In this document: in pieces, positions 8,055 through 16,710 of the stretch
How positions within the stretch are numbered: position 1 is the stretch's first letter
Layout of the letters: the number at the start of each line of letters is the position of its first letter
Assembly (NCBI GenBank): GCA_003140175.1
Contig: PLJD01000112.1
Coordinates: forward strand, 61,322 to 125,321
Origin: Actinomycetota bacterium
GTDB taxonomy: Bacteria; Actinomycetota; Acidimicrobiia; IMCC26256; PALSA-555
Direction of reading: 5' to 3'
DNA: 64,000 bases
Notes under the pieces: generated by a model
Databases searched by the model: none
What the model saw: only the letters and a program-made list of their open reading frames with translations
Told to the model about the DNA's origin: nothing
Translations under genes and position numbers: made by a program

Positions 8055-9014
8055 TCAGATGGTTGGGTCCGCGGCACCCTCCCGCTCGTCCCGCGCCGCC
8101 CAGTCCAGCAGCGCGTCGAGCGAGTACACCGCGCGATCGATTCCGGCGTGGAGGTCGCCATACCGAGCGATTCGGCTCGGGACCGTCATGATCGTGCAAT
8201 CCCGGGGCTCGACGTCGTCCACCTCGTCCCAGCCGATCGGCGTCGAGACGGTGGCCTCGGGCACCCCCCGCACTGAGTAGGCGCTCGCGATCGTGTGGTC
8301 CCGGGCGTTCTGGTTGTAGTCGACGAAGAGCTTCGCCGGGTCACGGTCCTTCCGCCACCACGTCGTAGTGACGTCCCGAGGCGCTCGGCGCTCCACCTCG
8401 CGCGCGAACGCCAGGGCCGCCCGGCGCACATCGGCAAATCCCCACCGCGGTTCGATCCGGACGTAGATATGGATGCCCGACCCGCCCGACGTCTTCGGCC
8501 AACCAACGGCGTCGAGCTCGTTCAGCACGTCGTGAGCGACGTGCGCGACCCGGCGGACGGTCGCGAAATCGCACTGCGGCATGGGGTCTAAGTCGATCCG
8601 CCACTCGTCCGGGCGCTCGGTATCGCTCCGGCGAGAGTTCCATGGATGGAACTCCACGGTGGACATCTGAACTGCCCAAATGACGTCCGCGAGGTGCGTG
8701 ACGCAGAGCTCATCGGCATGGCGACCCGACGGAAAGTCGACACGAACCGTCTCGACCCAAGGCGGCGCACCGCGAGGCAGCCGCTTCTGATGGACCTTCT
8801 CCCCGCTGACTCCCTCCGGAAAGCGGTGCATCATGCAGGGGCGTTCACGCAGCGCTCGAACGATGCCGTCGCCGACACTGAGGTAGTAGCGGGCAAGGTC
8901 GAGCTTCGTCTCACCCCGAGCGGAGAAGTAGACCCGGTCCGGGTGTGAGAGCCGGACCGTGCGGTCCCCGACCTGCAGCTCAACGGCGGGCGTCTTATTG
9001 CCAGCTCCGGCCAA
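8055..9014 (-). CDS. LigD-type DNA polymerase/primase domain, stand-alone
   Basis: 319 residues matching the archaeo-eukaryotic-primase polymerase domain of bacterial NHEJ LigD. Motifs: catalytic Asp pair in EWRIDLDPMP, nucleotide-binding SGGSGIHIYVRI (S-G-x-x-G-x-H), and KLFVDYNQNARDHTIASAYSVR with third-motif Asp. In LigD this domain adds (ribo)nucleotides at break ends. Here it is a separate protein without ligase or phosphoesterase modules, as in several actinobacteria that have split NHEJ enzymes. Ku and ligase are not in the window. Starts at the ATG reading MAGAGNKTPAVELQ. Confidence 0.9.
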   Translation of the reverse strand: MAGAGNKTPAVELQVGDRTVRLSHPDRVYFSARGETKLDLARYYLSVGDGIVRALRERPCMMHRFPEGVSGEKVHQKRLPRGAPPWVETVRVDFPSGRHADELCVTHLADVIWAVQMSTVEFHPWNSRRSDTERPDEWRIDLDPMPQCDFATVRRVAHVAHDVLNELDAVGWPKTSGGSGIHIYVRIEPRWGFADVRRAALAFAREVERRAPRDVTTTWWRKDRDPAKLFVDYNQNARDHTIASAYSVRGVPEATVSTPIGWDEVDDVEPRDCTIMTVPSRIARYGDLHAGIDRAVYSLDALLDWAARDEREGAADPTI

Positions 9015-9183
9015 CGCCGTCTACCTCGCGATCTTCAGCTGCCCAGGGCGACTCGAGGTCGGGCGGACCGCGGGTCTAACGCTCAGCGGTGCGCAGCCTC
9101 GCCCAGCACCACGACAAGTCTGTCTCGCGGTCGCGTGGACCCAGCCCCGAAGACGCACTTTGCAGCTCCCGAGGCCGTTGTCG

Positions 9184-9351
9184 CTAGGAGGCCTTGGCGC
9201 GGTATTCGTCAACTGCACCGACGGGAACATGTGCGATGCCTTCGACCATGACATAACGGATCTTGCGCCCCTCGAGAAGACGAAGCAGCTCCCTTGTCGG
9301 CACTCCGAGCCGTCGGGCGGCCTCGGTTGCTCGCAGGACCTCGCTAGTCAT
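9184..9351 (-). CDS. Small helix-turn-helix (excisionase-like) protein
   Basis: 55 residues, found by reading the minus strand of this short gap. The protein begins MTSEVLRATEAARRLGVPT and continues RELLRLLEGRKIRYVMVEG, then AHVPVGAVDEYRAK. This is the winged MerR/excisionase HTH_17 pattern (T-E-A-A-x-x-L-G-V, then strand, then V-x-x-Y). Such proteins bind DNA as excisionases or small regulators. It sits between the LigD-type gene and the selenoprotein-like gene, all on the minus strand. Short length limits confidence. Confidence 0.6.
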   Translation of the reverse strand: MTSEVLRATEAARRLGVPTRELLRLLEGRKIRYVMVEGIAHVPVGAVDEYRAKAS

Positions 9352-9407
9352 TCGAGCCCCTCGTCATCGAAATGGAGTCTACGGCTGAGATCCCCGATCT
9401 GATCTCC

Positions 9408-9434
9408 GACTCGCGATCTACTAGACCGCGAGTC
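9408..9434. repeat. 27-bp palindromic repeat, copy 4
   Basis: Arms GACTCGCGAT / ACCGCGAGTC, centre ctactag; inner pair A/C is mismatched. Between two minus-strand genes. Confidence 0.95.
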
Positions 9435-9506
9435 AGGTCGCACAATCGGTGAGCCCCCGCGTGCTGTATCGGCGCGATGCGACGTCACCGATCGCCATGT
9501 CAGTCG

Positions 9507-10361
9507 TCAGCTCGGGCGGCGTTTGAGCATCTGAGCCACAATCGGGCTCGGCTCGGTCGGCTGCCACGAGCGGTACGCCTCACGAACGGGAACGGGCCAC
9601 TCGACATCCAGATCGACGCGTGTTCCGGGTCCGCCGGCGCCCGCGAGCACCACGAGCGCGGCCTCGAGTACGCGCCGTTGCAGCCGGGAATCGCCCGGAA
9701 GCCCGAAAGGATGGCCAAAGGGGAACTCGACCCCGAGGACCCGCGGCGTCAGCAGCGAGTCAGCGACGTCCGGCATCATCGTCACGACAACCGTCGAGAT
9801 TCCCGCTGCCTCGATCCGACGCGCCAGCACGGGCACGTTTCGGCAACAGTCAGGTCAGACGGGTGCCAGCACCACACCGTCGACGCCGTCACCTCGCAGC
9901 ATCTCGATGATCTCGGGAGCGGTCGTGCCCCGCCAGGTGTGGAGTCCGACCTCCTGGTAGCCCATGACCGACACGTGGCGAAGCGCCGAGCGCCCAACGC
10001 TGCCCTCCGCGACCATCGTGTCCAGGGTTCGGATCGGAAGTGCGACCTCGTGGTCAGCGATCACGTCGGCGGGGTTGACGTGAAGATGCGTCATCCCTAA
10101 CTCGCCCTGGCTCGTCCCGCGAGGAATCGGTCGCCAGGACGGATCTCCCCAAGTCGGATCCCGTCGCTCACGATCGGCGTCGAACGGCTCTTGCTGGCCT
10201 TGAACGTAAAGGCCCGCCGAAGTCAGGAGTGCGATGGTCGCGTCGGCGAGCCGCTTCTCGAATGGGGAGAAGACAACCTCGGATTCACCGTCGAGGGGCT
10301 GAGGGTCCGCATACAGCGGCTGGAAGCTCCGAGGTAGGAATCGGAAGCTGTCGACGCGCAC
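9507..10361 (-). CDS. GrdB-like selenoprotein B family protein with in-frame TGA (probable selenocysteine)
   Basis: One frame of 285 codons interrupted only by a TGA at 9857-9855, codon 169. The flanking protein reads GVVLAPV-U-PDCCRNVPVLAR, followed by RIEAAGISTVVVTMMPDVAD. In the glycine/sarcosine/betaine/D-proline reductase selenoprotein B (GRDB) family this position holds Sec or Cys before a Cys pair, so TGA is very likely read as Sec. Both halves show family sequence: N-terminal SAGLYVQGQQEPFD and DPTWGDPSWRPIPR, C-terminal GVEFPFGHPFGLPGD. If Sec is not inserted, two truncated products of 168 and about 109 residues result. The family's catalytic Sec/Cys attacks substrates in reductive cleavage; the substrate here is unknown. 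SelA/B/C/D are not in the window. Confidence 0.8.
9823..9844 (-). promoter_or_regulatory. Candidate bacterial SECIS hairpin after the in-frame TGA
   Basis: In the mRNA sense, the segment starting 10 bases after the UGA can fold as GCCG / UGGC (with one G-U), a 2x2 internal loop, ACG / CGU and apical loop UGCC. The loop is about 20 bases from the UGA, the spacing expected for a SelB-recognised bacterial SECIS. Read by eye; no folding energy was computed. Confidence 0.4.
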
Positions 10362-10570
10362 GCGCCCATCCTACGGGAGCGTCCCGTCGGTCTCCAGCAC
10401 GCTCGGCCTCACGTCATCGCGTGCGCCGCACGCGCGTCCAGTGACGCTTCCGCAGGTAACGGGTCGTCTCGGTGGCTGCTCGTGCACTCCCGTGCACTCG
10501 ATCGCGTCGGGTTCGCCGCCGGTTGATGGCGCGAGTGATCGCGAGACCGGGCCCGTCGGCCCGTCTTAGA

Positions 10571-11446
10571 TCAGCCGGTGAAGCTTGGGGTGACGGTGAT
10601 CGCGGCGGGCGCCGGTGGCGGCGGCGGGGGGTTCGGGAACGTGACGAGGGCGAGCCCGGTGAGGCCGGCGCTAGGGAGGAACCCCGACGCTCCGACGAGG
10701 GTCGCGGTGCCGGTGGTCTGGTTCACCCGGTACAGGTGTCCGCCGTCGGTGTTGTCGCCGCCTGCGTAGAGGTTCCCGTCCGGCCCGAACTGGAGGCTGC
10801 CAGCCCCCTCGATGCCGGTGGCCCCGACGAGCGTCGCGGCCCCGGTGCTCAGGTTGATCGTGTAGAGGTGGGCGCCGGGGGCCGAGTGGGTGGTGCCTTC
10901 GATGGCGTACATCGTCGTGCCGTTCCATGCCAGCCCGGTGATCGGACCGACCCCCGTGAGTCCGATGACGACCGACGCGCCGGTCACGGGGTTCAGCGTG
11001 CTGAGGGTCGACGGGCCCGCGAGGACTTGGGAGGCGCCGTACAGGGTGGATCCCACATAGGCGAGACCGTTGAACGGGGCGGCGCCGTCCGGGACAGGGG
11101 CGCCGATCGCGGCGCCGGTGCTGAGGTTGAACTGGCTGATCGCGTCCGGACGGGCCGAGCCCGAGGCCTGGGCGTAGCAGATCGCGGTCGCAGCCGAGGT
11201 GGGGTTCGGCTGACAGACGATCTCGGTCACCCCGACGCTGGGTGAGAACGGCAGCGTCCCGACTGGCGTGGCGCTGCCCGTCCCGACGTTGACGGTCGAG
11301 AGCGTGGACGTCGTTGGGTTGGGGGGCGGCGTGTTGTAGCTGCCGTAGAGGGTGCCGGCCGCGCCCGCCGCCTGCGCCGCGGCGACGAACACCAGAGAGG
11401 CCGCGAGGCCCGCCAGCGACACCCGCCGAATCAATGGCCCCCTCAC
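10571..11446 (-). CDS. Secreted beta-propeller-like protein
   Basis: 291 residues from a GTG start (VRGPLIRRVSLAGLAASLVFVAAAQAAGA), a typical signal peptide. The mature part is built of repeated blades: TLYGSYNT, TLSTVNVGTGSATPVGTL, ISQFNLSTGAAIGAPV, TLSTLNPVTGASVVIG, LYTINLSTGAATLVGATG, LYRVNQTTGTATLVGASG. The shared core is L-(Y/S)-x-(V/I/L)-N-x-x-T-G-x-x-x-x-(V/I)-G, as in exported six- or seven-bladed propellers (DUF4394-like). It ends with a Pro-rich stretch and ITVTPSFTG. Probably an extracellular or envelope binding protein; partner unknown. Confidence 0.75.
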   Translation of the reverse strand: MRGPLIRRVSLAGLAASLVFVAAAQAAGAAGTLYGSYNTPPPNPTTSTLSTVNVGTGSATPVGTLPFSPSVGVTEIVCQPNPTSAATAICYAQASGSARPDAISQFNLSTGAAIGAPVPDGAAPFNGLAYVGSTLYGASQVLAGPSTLSTLNPVTGASVVIGLTGVGPITGLAWNGTTMYAIEGTTHSAPGAHLYTINLSTGAATLVGATGIEGAGSLQFGPDGNLYAGGDNTDGGHLYRVNQTTGTATLVGASGFLPSAGLTGLALVTFPNPPPPPPAPAAITVTPSFTG

Positions 11447-11546
11447 GGGCCGAAACCTATCAGTCGTTCTGAGACCGACTCGGTCGTCACCGCGCCGCCG
11501 TCCTCGACGGCAGGGCGCAGGTTCCCGGAGCGAGATCGGGGAGGCT

Positions 11547-11573
11547 GACTCGCGATCTCCTGGACCGCGAGTC
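11547..11573. repeat. 27-bp palindromic repeat, copy 5
   Basis: Arms GACTCGCGAT / ACCGCGAGTC, centre ctcctgg. Located in a divergent gap (propeller gene start on one side, nitrile hydratase start on the other), so it is not a transcript end here. Confidence 0.95.
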
Positions 11574-11650
11574 AGCCCACTCGTCCCGCGGGCTGGGCTG
11601 GTCACCCTTGAGCGAGGCGCTTCATTGACTGAATGCGCGAAACTTCGGGA

Positions 11651-12283
11651 ATGGACGGCGTGCATGATCTCGGTGGTCTCGCCGGGTTTGGTCCTGTCGA
11701 GATCGAAGCGGACGAGCCGATCTTCCACGAGGATTGGGAGCGGCGGGTCTTTCGGATCAACACGGCCGCGATGACCGCCGGCCTCATCGGGGGCGGGAGG
11801 TTTCGGCACAGCATCGAGCGCATGGCGCCCGACCATTACCTCTCATCGTCGTACTACGAGCACTGGCTCACCGGGCTGGCGACCCTCCTGGTCGAGCGAG
11901 GGGTGGCAAGTCGTGACGACCTCGAGGCGCGGGCCGGCGGAAGGTTTCCGCTCTCCGGACCGGATCGGGGCAGCGCTCCCGGAGTGAGCGGTGGCGACCC
12001 CACTGAACCCCGGTTCGCGGTAGGACACCAGGTTCGGGTCCGGGAATGGCACGCGCCAGGGCATACCCGGGCGCCGCGGTACGTGCAGGGAAAGCGCGGC
12101 GTGGTCACCCGACACGATGGAGCATTCTCGGTGCCAGACATCGAGGCTCACAGCGACGCGAAGCACCTGGAGCCCACGTACTCGGTGCAGTTCGCCTCGC
12201 GTGAGCTTTGGGGAGAGGGAGGCTCGCCTGGCGAGACCGTGCAGGTAGACCTGTGGGAGAGCTACCTCGAGGATTCTCAATGA
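11651..12283 (+). CDS. nthB: Nitrile hydratase beta subunit
   Basis: 210 residues beginning [19 protein letters not shown], the hallmark N-terminus of nitrile hydratase beta. Next come [15 protein letters not shown], the helical [18 protein letters not shown] segment, and a C-terminal SH3-like barrel ([44 protein letters not shown]). With the alpha subunit it hydrates nitriles to amides in the cytoplasm. First gene of a beta-alpha-activator operon; its stop overlaps the alpha start by 4 bases. Codons upstream of this ATG lack family similarity. Confidence 0.93.
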   Translation: MDGVHDLGGLAGFGPVEIEADEPIFHEDWERRVFRINTAAMTAGLIGGGRFRHSIERMAPDHYLSSSYYEHWLTGLATLLVERGVASRDDLEARAGGRFPLSGPDRGSAPGVSGGDPTEPRFAVGHQVRVREWHAPGHTRAPRYVQGKRGVVTRHDGAFSVPDIEAHSDAKHLEPTYSVQFASRELWGEGGSPGETVQVDLWESYLEDSQ

Positions 12284-12882
12284 GCCCGGATCACGCTCAC
12301 TCGCATCATCCGGAGCCGATCGCACCCGTCGAGGCGCGAGTCGCCGCACTCGAGACCGTCCTGGCGGAGAACGGGCTCCTCGACCGCACCGCTCTCGATG
12401 AGATCGTCGCCCACTTCGAGGACGATCTGAGCCCGCTCAACGGGGCAAAGGTCGTCGCTCACGCCTGGGTCGACCCGGACTACCGAGCGCGCTTACTCGA
12501 CGACGGCACCCCCGCCATCGCCGAGCTCGGATTCGGTGGCCCCGAAGGGGACCACATGGTCGTGGTTGAGAACACCTCGACAGTCCACAACCTGGTGGTG
12601 TGCACGCTGTGCTCCTGCTATCCGTGGCCGATACTTGGCCTGCCTCCTCGGTGGTACAAGGCCCCGGCGTACCGTTCACGCGCCGTGCGCGAGCCGCGCG
12701 CTCTCCTCCGAGAGATGGGAACGGCCGTCCCGGAGTCGGTGGAGATCCGGGTGTGGGACTCGAGCGCGGAAGTCCGGTACCTCGTTCTCCCGCGGCGGCC
12801 CGCCGGCACCGAGGAACTCACCGAGACTGCGCTCGCGGGCCTGGTGACACGCGACTCGATGATTGGCGTGGAGCGGCTTTGA
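12280..12882 (+). CDS. nthA: Nitrile hydratase alpha subunit (Co-type)
   Basis: 200 residues. The metal-binding loop is [17 protein letters not shown]; the C-T-L-C-S-C form (Thr in second place) is the cobalt-type signature, against C-S-L-C-S-C for iron enzymes. The two inner Cys are normally oxidised to sulfenate and sulfinate. Further family marks: [15 protein letters not shown], the [20 protein letters not shown] segment, and [17 protein letters not shown]. It shares ATGA with the beta stop and its own stop overlaps the activator start, giving a translationally coupled operon. Confidence 0.95.
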   Translation: MSPDHAHSHHPEPIAPVEARVAALETVLAENGLLDRTALDEIVAHFEDDLSPLNGAKVVAHAWVDPDYRARLLDDGTPAIAELGFGGPEGDHMVVVENTSTVHNLVVCTLCSCYPWPILGLPPRWYKAPAYRSRAVREPRALLREMGTAVPESVEIRVWDSSAEVRYLVLPRRPAGTEELTETALAGLVTRDSMIGVERL

Positions 12883-13190
12883 GCGAAGAATTCTCCGACG
12901 ACGTCGCCCTCATGATCGGGGCCGCATCACTTCCCCGCGAGAACGGCACCCTCGTGTTCACGGCACCTTGGGAGGGGCGAGCACTGGCCCTTGCCATCGT
13001 TCTGGTGGAGCGCCTCGGCGTTTCGTGGGACGAGTTCCGCAATCGGTTGGTCACGAGCATCGCCGACGATCCTCACCGTCCCTACTACGAGAGTTGGACC
13101 GCGGCGCTGGAACGGCTGGTTCTCGACTATCGGTTGGCCAACGCCGCGGCGCTGCACGCCGCCATGCCAACCGAGCGGCCATCGCTGTAG
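12879..13190 (+). CDS. Nitrile hydratase activator / accessory protein
   Basis: 103 residues from a TTG overlapping the alpha stop (TTGA). Sequence: [21 protein letters not shown], then [16 protein letters not shown], then [16 protein letters not shown]. This is the activator (P14K/NhlE-like) family, related to the beta N-terminal half, which delivers cobalt and oxidised alpha to the complex. Position right after alpha is standard. An internal ATG (MIGAASLP) is a possible alternative start but would remove conserved residues only slightly. Confidence 0.85.
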   Translation: MSEEFSDDVALMIGAASLPRENGTLVFTAPWEGRALALAIVLVERLGVSWDEFRNRLVTSIADDPHRPYYESWTAALERLVLDYRLANAAALHAAMPTERPSL

Positions 13191-13461
13191 CTCCACCTGG
13201 CATAGGTCACACAGCGGTCCAAATGAGCGGCGACCTGATCGACGCTGGCCGGTACGAGAAATCGCGCTCTACCGCGCCGTGAACTGCGGCGGTGAGTAGT
13301 GCACGCGACCGGAGTCCTTTCCTGAGTGCTCTCTCAGGTTCCATCCTCCCAGTAGGGAACCCAATCGCGCGACTCCACGTTTTGAGGTGCAGAGAGTTGA
13401 TCTTGTGGGTGTGCTCCGGCGGGGCGCGCCACGAGCAGTAGCGCACCAGGAGGGTGTTGAG

Positions 13462-14802
13462 ATGAGTTCGCTGAACGACACGATGCGCGAGGCCGGGGGC
13501 GGCTGGCGCCAATCACGAGCCCGGGTAGGCCATGGGCTGGCCGCGGTCGCGGTCACCGTAGGGTCCGTGGCGCTGGCCGGTCCCGCGCTCGCCGCCACAA
13601 CAGGGTCGTCACCGAGTGGTTCGGGCAGCGAGGTCGGGCTCAACGTCGGCTCGATCGCGGCGAACATCGACCCGGCTGTCGTCGACGTCAACACAACACT
13701 GGCTCAGGGTGCCGCCGCAGGGACGGGGATGGTGATCAGCTCCTCGGGTGAGGTGTTGACGAACAACCACGTGATCAACGGGGCGACCAGCATCAGCGTC
13801 ACCATCTCCGGTGGCAAGGCCTACCAGGGCAAGGTCGTGGGATACGACGCCACGGACGACATTGCGGTGCTGCAGCTCCAAGGTGCCCCGAAGCTCCCCA
13901 CCGCTAGCACCAGCACCTCCCAGCCCTCGGTTGGCGATCCGGTCGTGGCGATCGGAAATGCCCTCGGCCGTGGTGGTACCCCCGCCACCGCGCAGGGTTC
14001 AGTCACCGCGCTGAACCAAACGATCACGGCGACCGACGACGACGGCTCGAACCCCGAGACACTCAACGGAGTGATCCAGATGGACGCGAATATCCAGCCC
14101 GGTGACTCCGGTGGCCCGCTCGTCAACGCCAACGGTCAGGTCATCGGAATGGACAGCGCCGGTTCGCAAGGCCAGCAGACGTCATTTGGGACCGAGCCAT
14201 CGGGCTCGGGTTCTGGTTCTGGGTTCGGCACCGATCCGGGTTCTGGTTCTGCGTTTGGCACGGACCCGGGTTCTGGTTCTGGGTTTGGCACGGACCCGGG
14301 GTCCGGCTCCGGCTCCGGCTCTGGCTCTGGCTCCGGCTCCGGCTCCGGCTCGAACTCTGCCCCGGGTTCTGGCTCGACAGTCGGGTTCGCGATCCCGATC
14401 CAGAGCGCGCTCACCATCGCGCACCAGATCGAGTCGGGGACCTCCAATGGCGAGGTCAACACAGGGTCACGGGCGATCCTCGGCGTCGAGGTTCAAGCCA
14501 CGAACAACCAGTCTGGCTCCGCGGACCAGGGCGGGCTCGGGGACCAGAGCGGGTCCGGGGGCCAATCCACCTCGGGTGTCCAGATCAGTGGCGTCGAGTC
14601 CGGAACCTCAGCCGCATCGGCTGGTCTCACGGCAGGTGACGTGATCGTCTCGATCAACGGGAACTCCGTCCAATCAACATCGGACGTCAGCGCTGCGCTC
14701 GCCAACCACAAGCCTGGCGACAAGGTGCAGGTCGGCTGGATCGACACCTCGGGTCAGCAGCAGCAGGCCAGCGTCGCGCTCGTGGCCGGGCCTCCCACCT
14801 GA
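13462..14802 (+). CDS. HtrA/DegP-like S1C serine protease with PDZ domain
   Basis: 446 residues; strong ribosome-binding site CCAGGAGGG at 13446-13454. After an N-terminal basic stretch and signal-anchor ([21 protein letters not shown]) lies a trypsin-like domain with His in LTNNHVING, Asp in [11 protein letters not shown] and Ser in [11 protein letters not shown] Gly/Ser/Thr-Asp-Pro low-complexity insert of about 55 residues separates VIGMDSAG from [17 protein letters not shown], interrupting the last strands of the protease fold. A C-terminal PDZ domain follows ([29 protein letters not shown]). Predicted exported protein-quality-control protease. A diverged remnant of a second HtrA gene is at 61485-61577. 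Confidence 0.92.
   Translation: MSSLNDTMREAGGGWRQSRARVGHGLAAVAVTVGSVALAGPALAATTGSSPSGSGSEVGLNVGSIAANIDPAVVDVNTTLAQGAAAGTGMVISSSGEVLTNNHVINGATSISVTISGGKAYQGKVVGYDATDDIAVLQLQGAPKLPTASTSTSQPSVGDPVVAIGNALGRGGTPATAQGSVTALNQTITATDDDGSNPETLNGVIQMDANIQPGDSGGPLVNANGQVIGMDSAGSQGQQTSFGTEPSGSGSGSGFGTDPGSGSAFGTDPGSGSGFGTDPGSGSGSGSGSGSGSGSGSNSAPGSGSTVGFAIPIQSALTIAHQIESGTSNGEVNTGSRAILGVEVQATNNQSGSADQGGLGDQSGSGGQSTSGVQISGVESGTSAASAGLTAGDVIVSINGNSVQSTSDVSAALANHKPGDKVQVGWIDTSGQQQQASVALVAGPPT
14207..14353 (+). repeat. In-frame minisatellite inside the HtrA gene
   Basis: Three nearly identical 30-base units at 14211-14300 encode [10 protein letters not shown]-type repeats. They are followed by about eight GGCTCC/GGCTCT hexamers encoding Gly-Ser pairs. 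All units keep the frame. Copy number may vary by slippage, changing a flexible linker within the protease domain. Confidence 0.85.
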
Positions 14803-14855
14803 TCTGCTGAGGCTCCGCCGGCGAATGGAACGGTCCAGCGAATCAGGGTTGAGGT

Positions 14856-14882
14856 GACTCGCGGTCTACGAGATCGCAAGTC
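14856..14882. repeat. 27-bp palindromic repeat, copy 6
   Basis: Arms GACTCGCGGT / ATCGCAAGTC, centre ctacgag. Convergent gap, 54 bases after the HtrA stop. Confidence 0.92.
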
Positions 14883-14969
14883 AGCGGAGTAGTCATCGTC
14901 GATCTCTGCACCGGCCAGCGGCGAAGGTTGACACGCCGGCTGCTTTCTCCCGACGGAGCGCCTACGGCG

Positions 14970-15146
14970 CTAGCGACGCCGCGGCAGCAGGGCACCGATG
15001 AGCCAGAAGAGCGGGATGAAGAGCCCGATTATGAACATGACCCAGTGGCCCTTGCGCAGGGACAGGATGCCGAGCGTGATGAGCAGAACGAAATAGATCA
15101 CTCCAAGAAGGAACGCTCCACCGCTAGCTGCGAGGGTGATCGGCAT
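14970..15146 (-). CDS. Small two-span membrane protein
   Basis: 58 residues on the minus strand with a perfect GGAGGT ribosome-binding site 7-13 bases before the ATG. Sequence: MPITLAASGGAFLLGVIYFV, LLITLGILSLRKGHWVMF, IIGLFIPLFWLIGALLPRRR. Two hydrophobic spans separated by a short Arg-Lys-Gly-His turn, with a basic tail. Resembles small actinobacterial DUF2516/superinfection-immunity-like membrane proteins, but no family can be assigned with confidence. Confidence 0.72.
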   Translation of the reverse strand: MPITLAASGGAFLLGVIYFVLLITLGILSLRKGHWVMFIIGLFIPLFWLIGALLPRRR

Positions 15147-15335
15147 GCGAGGGACCTCCGGGGCGGGATGCGACGTGACCGCAAATTAGCCAGCGCGGAT
15201 GCCCCGAGAGACCTGCACGGACCCGACCACTATCGAGCGATCATGCCCTCGGTTACGCCCCACACCGGGCGCGACCTGGCGGGTAGTAGGTCGGCGTCCT
15301 CCTGGGCGGGGTAGGGCCGTCTGCGGTGCGGATCT

Positions 15336-15362
15336 GCCACGCGGTTTCGGGGACCGCGAGTC
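15336..15362. repeat. Palindromic repeat, copy 7 (degenerate left arm)
   Basis: Left arm gcCaCGCGGT, right arm ACCGCGAGTC, centre ttcgggg. Lies 37 bases after the aldo/keto reductase stop (minus strand). Confidence 0.8.
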
Positions 15363-15398
15363 AGTGTCGCATCGCACCGAACCCGGGCCTGCAAGAAA

Positions 15399-16379
15399 CT
15401 AGAAGTGACCGAGCGCCGGGTGAGGAACGTACGGTTCCTCGAGTCCCTTGACCTCCTCATCCGTCAACGTCAGCTCTTCGGCGGCCAGGGCATCAGCCAA
15501 GTGGCTGGGTTTCGTCGCGCCCACGATCGGTGCTGTCACGCCGGGCCGTTGCAATAGCCAGGCGAGCGCGATCTGAGCGGCTGGAACGTCGCGCTCCGCA
15601 GCGACTTCGGCGACACGTTCGACCACGTCGAAATCGGTCGGCTGGCTGTAGAGGTAGTCGGTGAACCCGTCGGTCTCCGAGCGCGTCGTGCGCTTGTCGC
15701 CGTCGCGACTTCGGTTGCCGGCCAGCACACCGCGAGCGAGCGGGCTCCACGGGATTACACCGACCCCTTGGTCTACGCATTGGGGAATCATCTCGCGCTC
15801 TTCTTCGCGATAGATGAGGTTGTAGTGGTTTTGCATTGCCACGAACCTTGTCCAGTCGTTCTGCTCAGCGACGTGCTGCGCCTTGGCGAACTGCCAAGCG
15901 AACATGCTGCTCGCGCCGATGTAGCGTGCTTTCCCGGCTCGCACCACGTCGTGCAAGGCCTCCATGGTCTCCTCGATCGGGGTGTGGTCGTCCCAGCGGT
16001 GAATTTGGTATAGGTCGACATAGTCCATCTCGAGGCGACGTAGCGAAGCGTCGATGGCCGAGAGGATGTGCTTTCGGGAGAGGCCGCGGCCATTTTCGCC
16101 GGGAGTCATCGGCATGTAGACCTTGGTGGCGATTACGGCTTCGTCGCGGCTCAGGAGCTTGTCCACGAGTCGGCCCGTCGCCACCTCGCTGGCCCCGCCC
16201 GAGTATGTGTCGGCAGTGTCGAAGAAGGTGACACCGCCCTCGACAGCGGCCTTGACAATCGGCTCGGCTGCGTCCTCGTCAAGTACCCAGGGACGCTCGC
16301 TCTCGTTCCCAAAGCTCATCATGCCGAGGCACACTCTCGACACGCTGACGCCCGTCTTACCCAGGTTCGTGTATCTCAT
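15399..16379 (-). CDS. Aldo/keto reductase
   Basis: 326 residues, a complete AKR TIM barrel. Catalytic residues: Asp in FFDTADTYSGG, Tyr in the same motif, Lys in AVIATKVYMP and His in YQIHRWDDHTP. The C-terminal NADP(H)-binding segment is visible as GVTAPIVGATKPSHLADAL. The DTYS motif and YVDLYQIHRW place it with YghZ/IolS-like AKRs, NADPH-dependent carbonyl reductases. Stands alone between two repeat copies; physiological substrate unknown. Confidence 0.93.
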   Translation of the reverse strand: MRYTNLGKTGVSVSRVCLGMMSFGNESERPWVLDEDAAEPIVKAAVEGGVTFFDTADTYSGGASEVATGRLVDKLLSRDEAVIATKVYMPMTPGENGRGLSRKHILSAIDASLRRLEMDYVDLYQIHRWDDHTPIEETMEALHDVVRAGKARYIGASSMFAWQFAKAQHVAEQNDWTRFVAMQNHYNLIYREEEREMIPQCVDQGVGVIPWSPLARGVLAGNRSRDGDKRTTRSETDGFTDYLYSQPTDFDVVERVAEVAAERDVPAAQIALAWLLQRPGVTAPIVGATKPSHLADALAAEELTLTDEEVKGLEEPYVPHPALGHF

Positions 16380-16554
16380 CGCCTCACCTCACTCGTGGTC
16401 GCGGCGACCCTACTGGGCATGGGCGGCGATACCGCGAGCGAGATTTCAAGGTCACCCGTGAGGTGCTTCGGGGTGTCGGGACCTCTACCTACGACAGGAC
16501 CCGACCCGCGGCCTGACGATTGTCCTCGATCATTAAATGAGAGCCACCGGCGCT

Positions 16555-16579
16555 GCCTCGCGGTTTCGGACCGCGAGTC
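16555..16579. repeat. Palindromic repeat, copy 8 (25 bp)
   Basis: Arms gcCTCGCGGT / ACCGCGAGTC with a 5-base centre (ttcgg). In the 330-base gap between two minus-strand genes. Confidence 0.85.
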
Positions 16580-16710
16580 ACCAAGATGGCGAGCCGAGCC
16601 CATGTCTGTCGTCGGGACACGAGCGGCACGAAGCTGCTCGGGGTCGCGGCAGCCGAGCACGAGTTCGAGGTTGCCGCCCAAAAACCCATCGTCGCCAACG
16701 GGTCGGCGAG

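Noticed and set aside
9855-9857. TGA as evidence of a pseudogene
   Set aside because: The frame and family sequence continue on both sides and the stop falls exactly at the Sec/Cys site, so recoding is more likely than decay.
10472-11245. Long plus-strand frame (257 codons) opposite the propeller gene
   Set aside because: Arg/Gly-rich composition with no domain; a shadow of the minus-strand gene.
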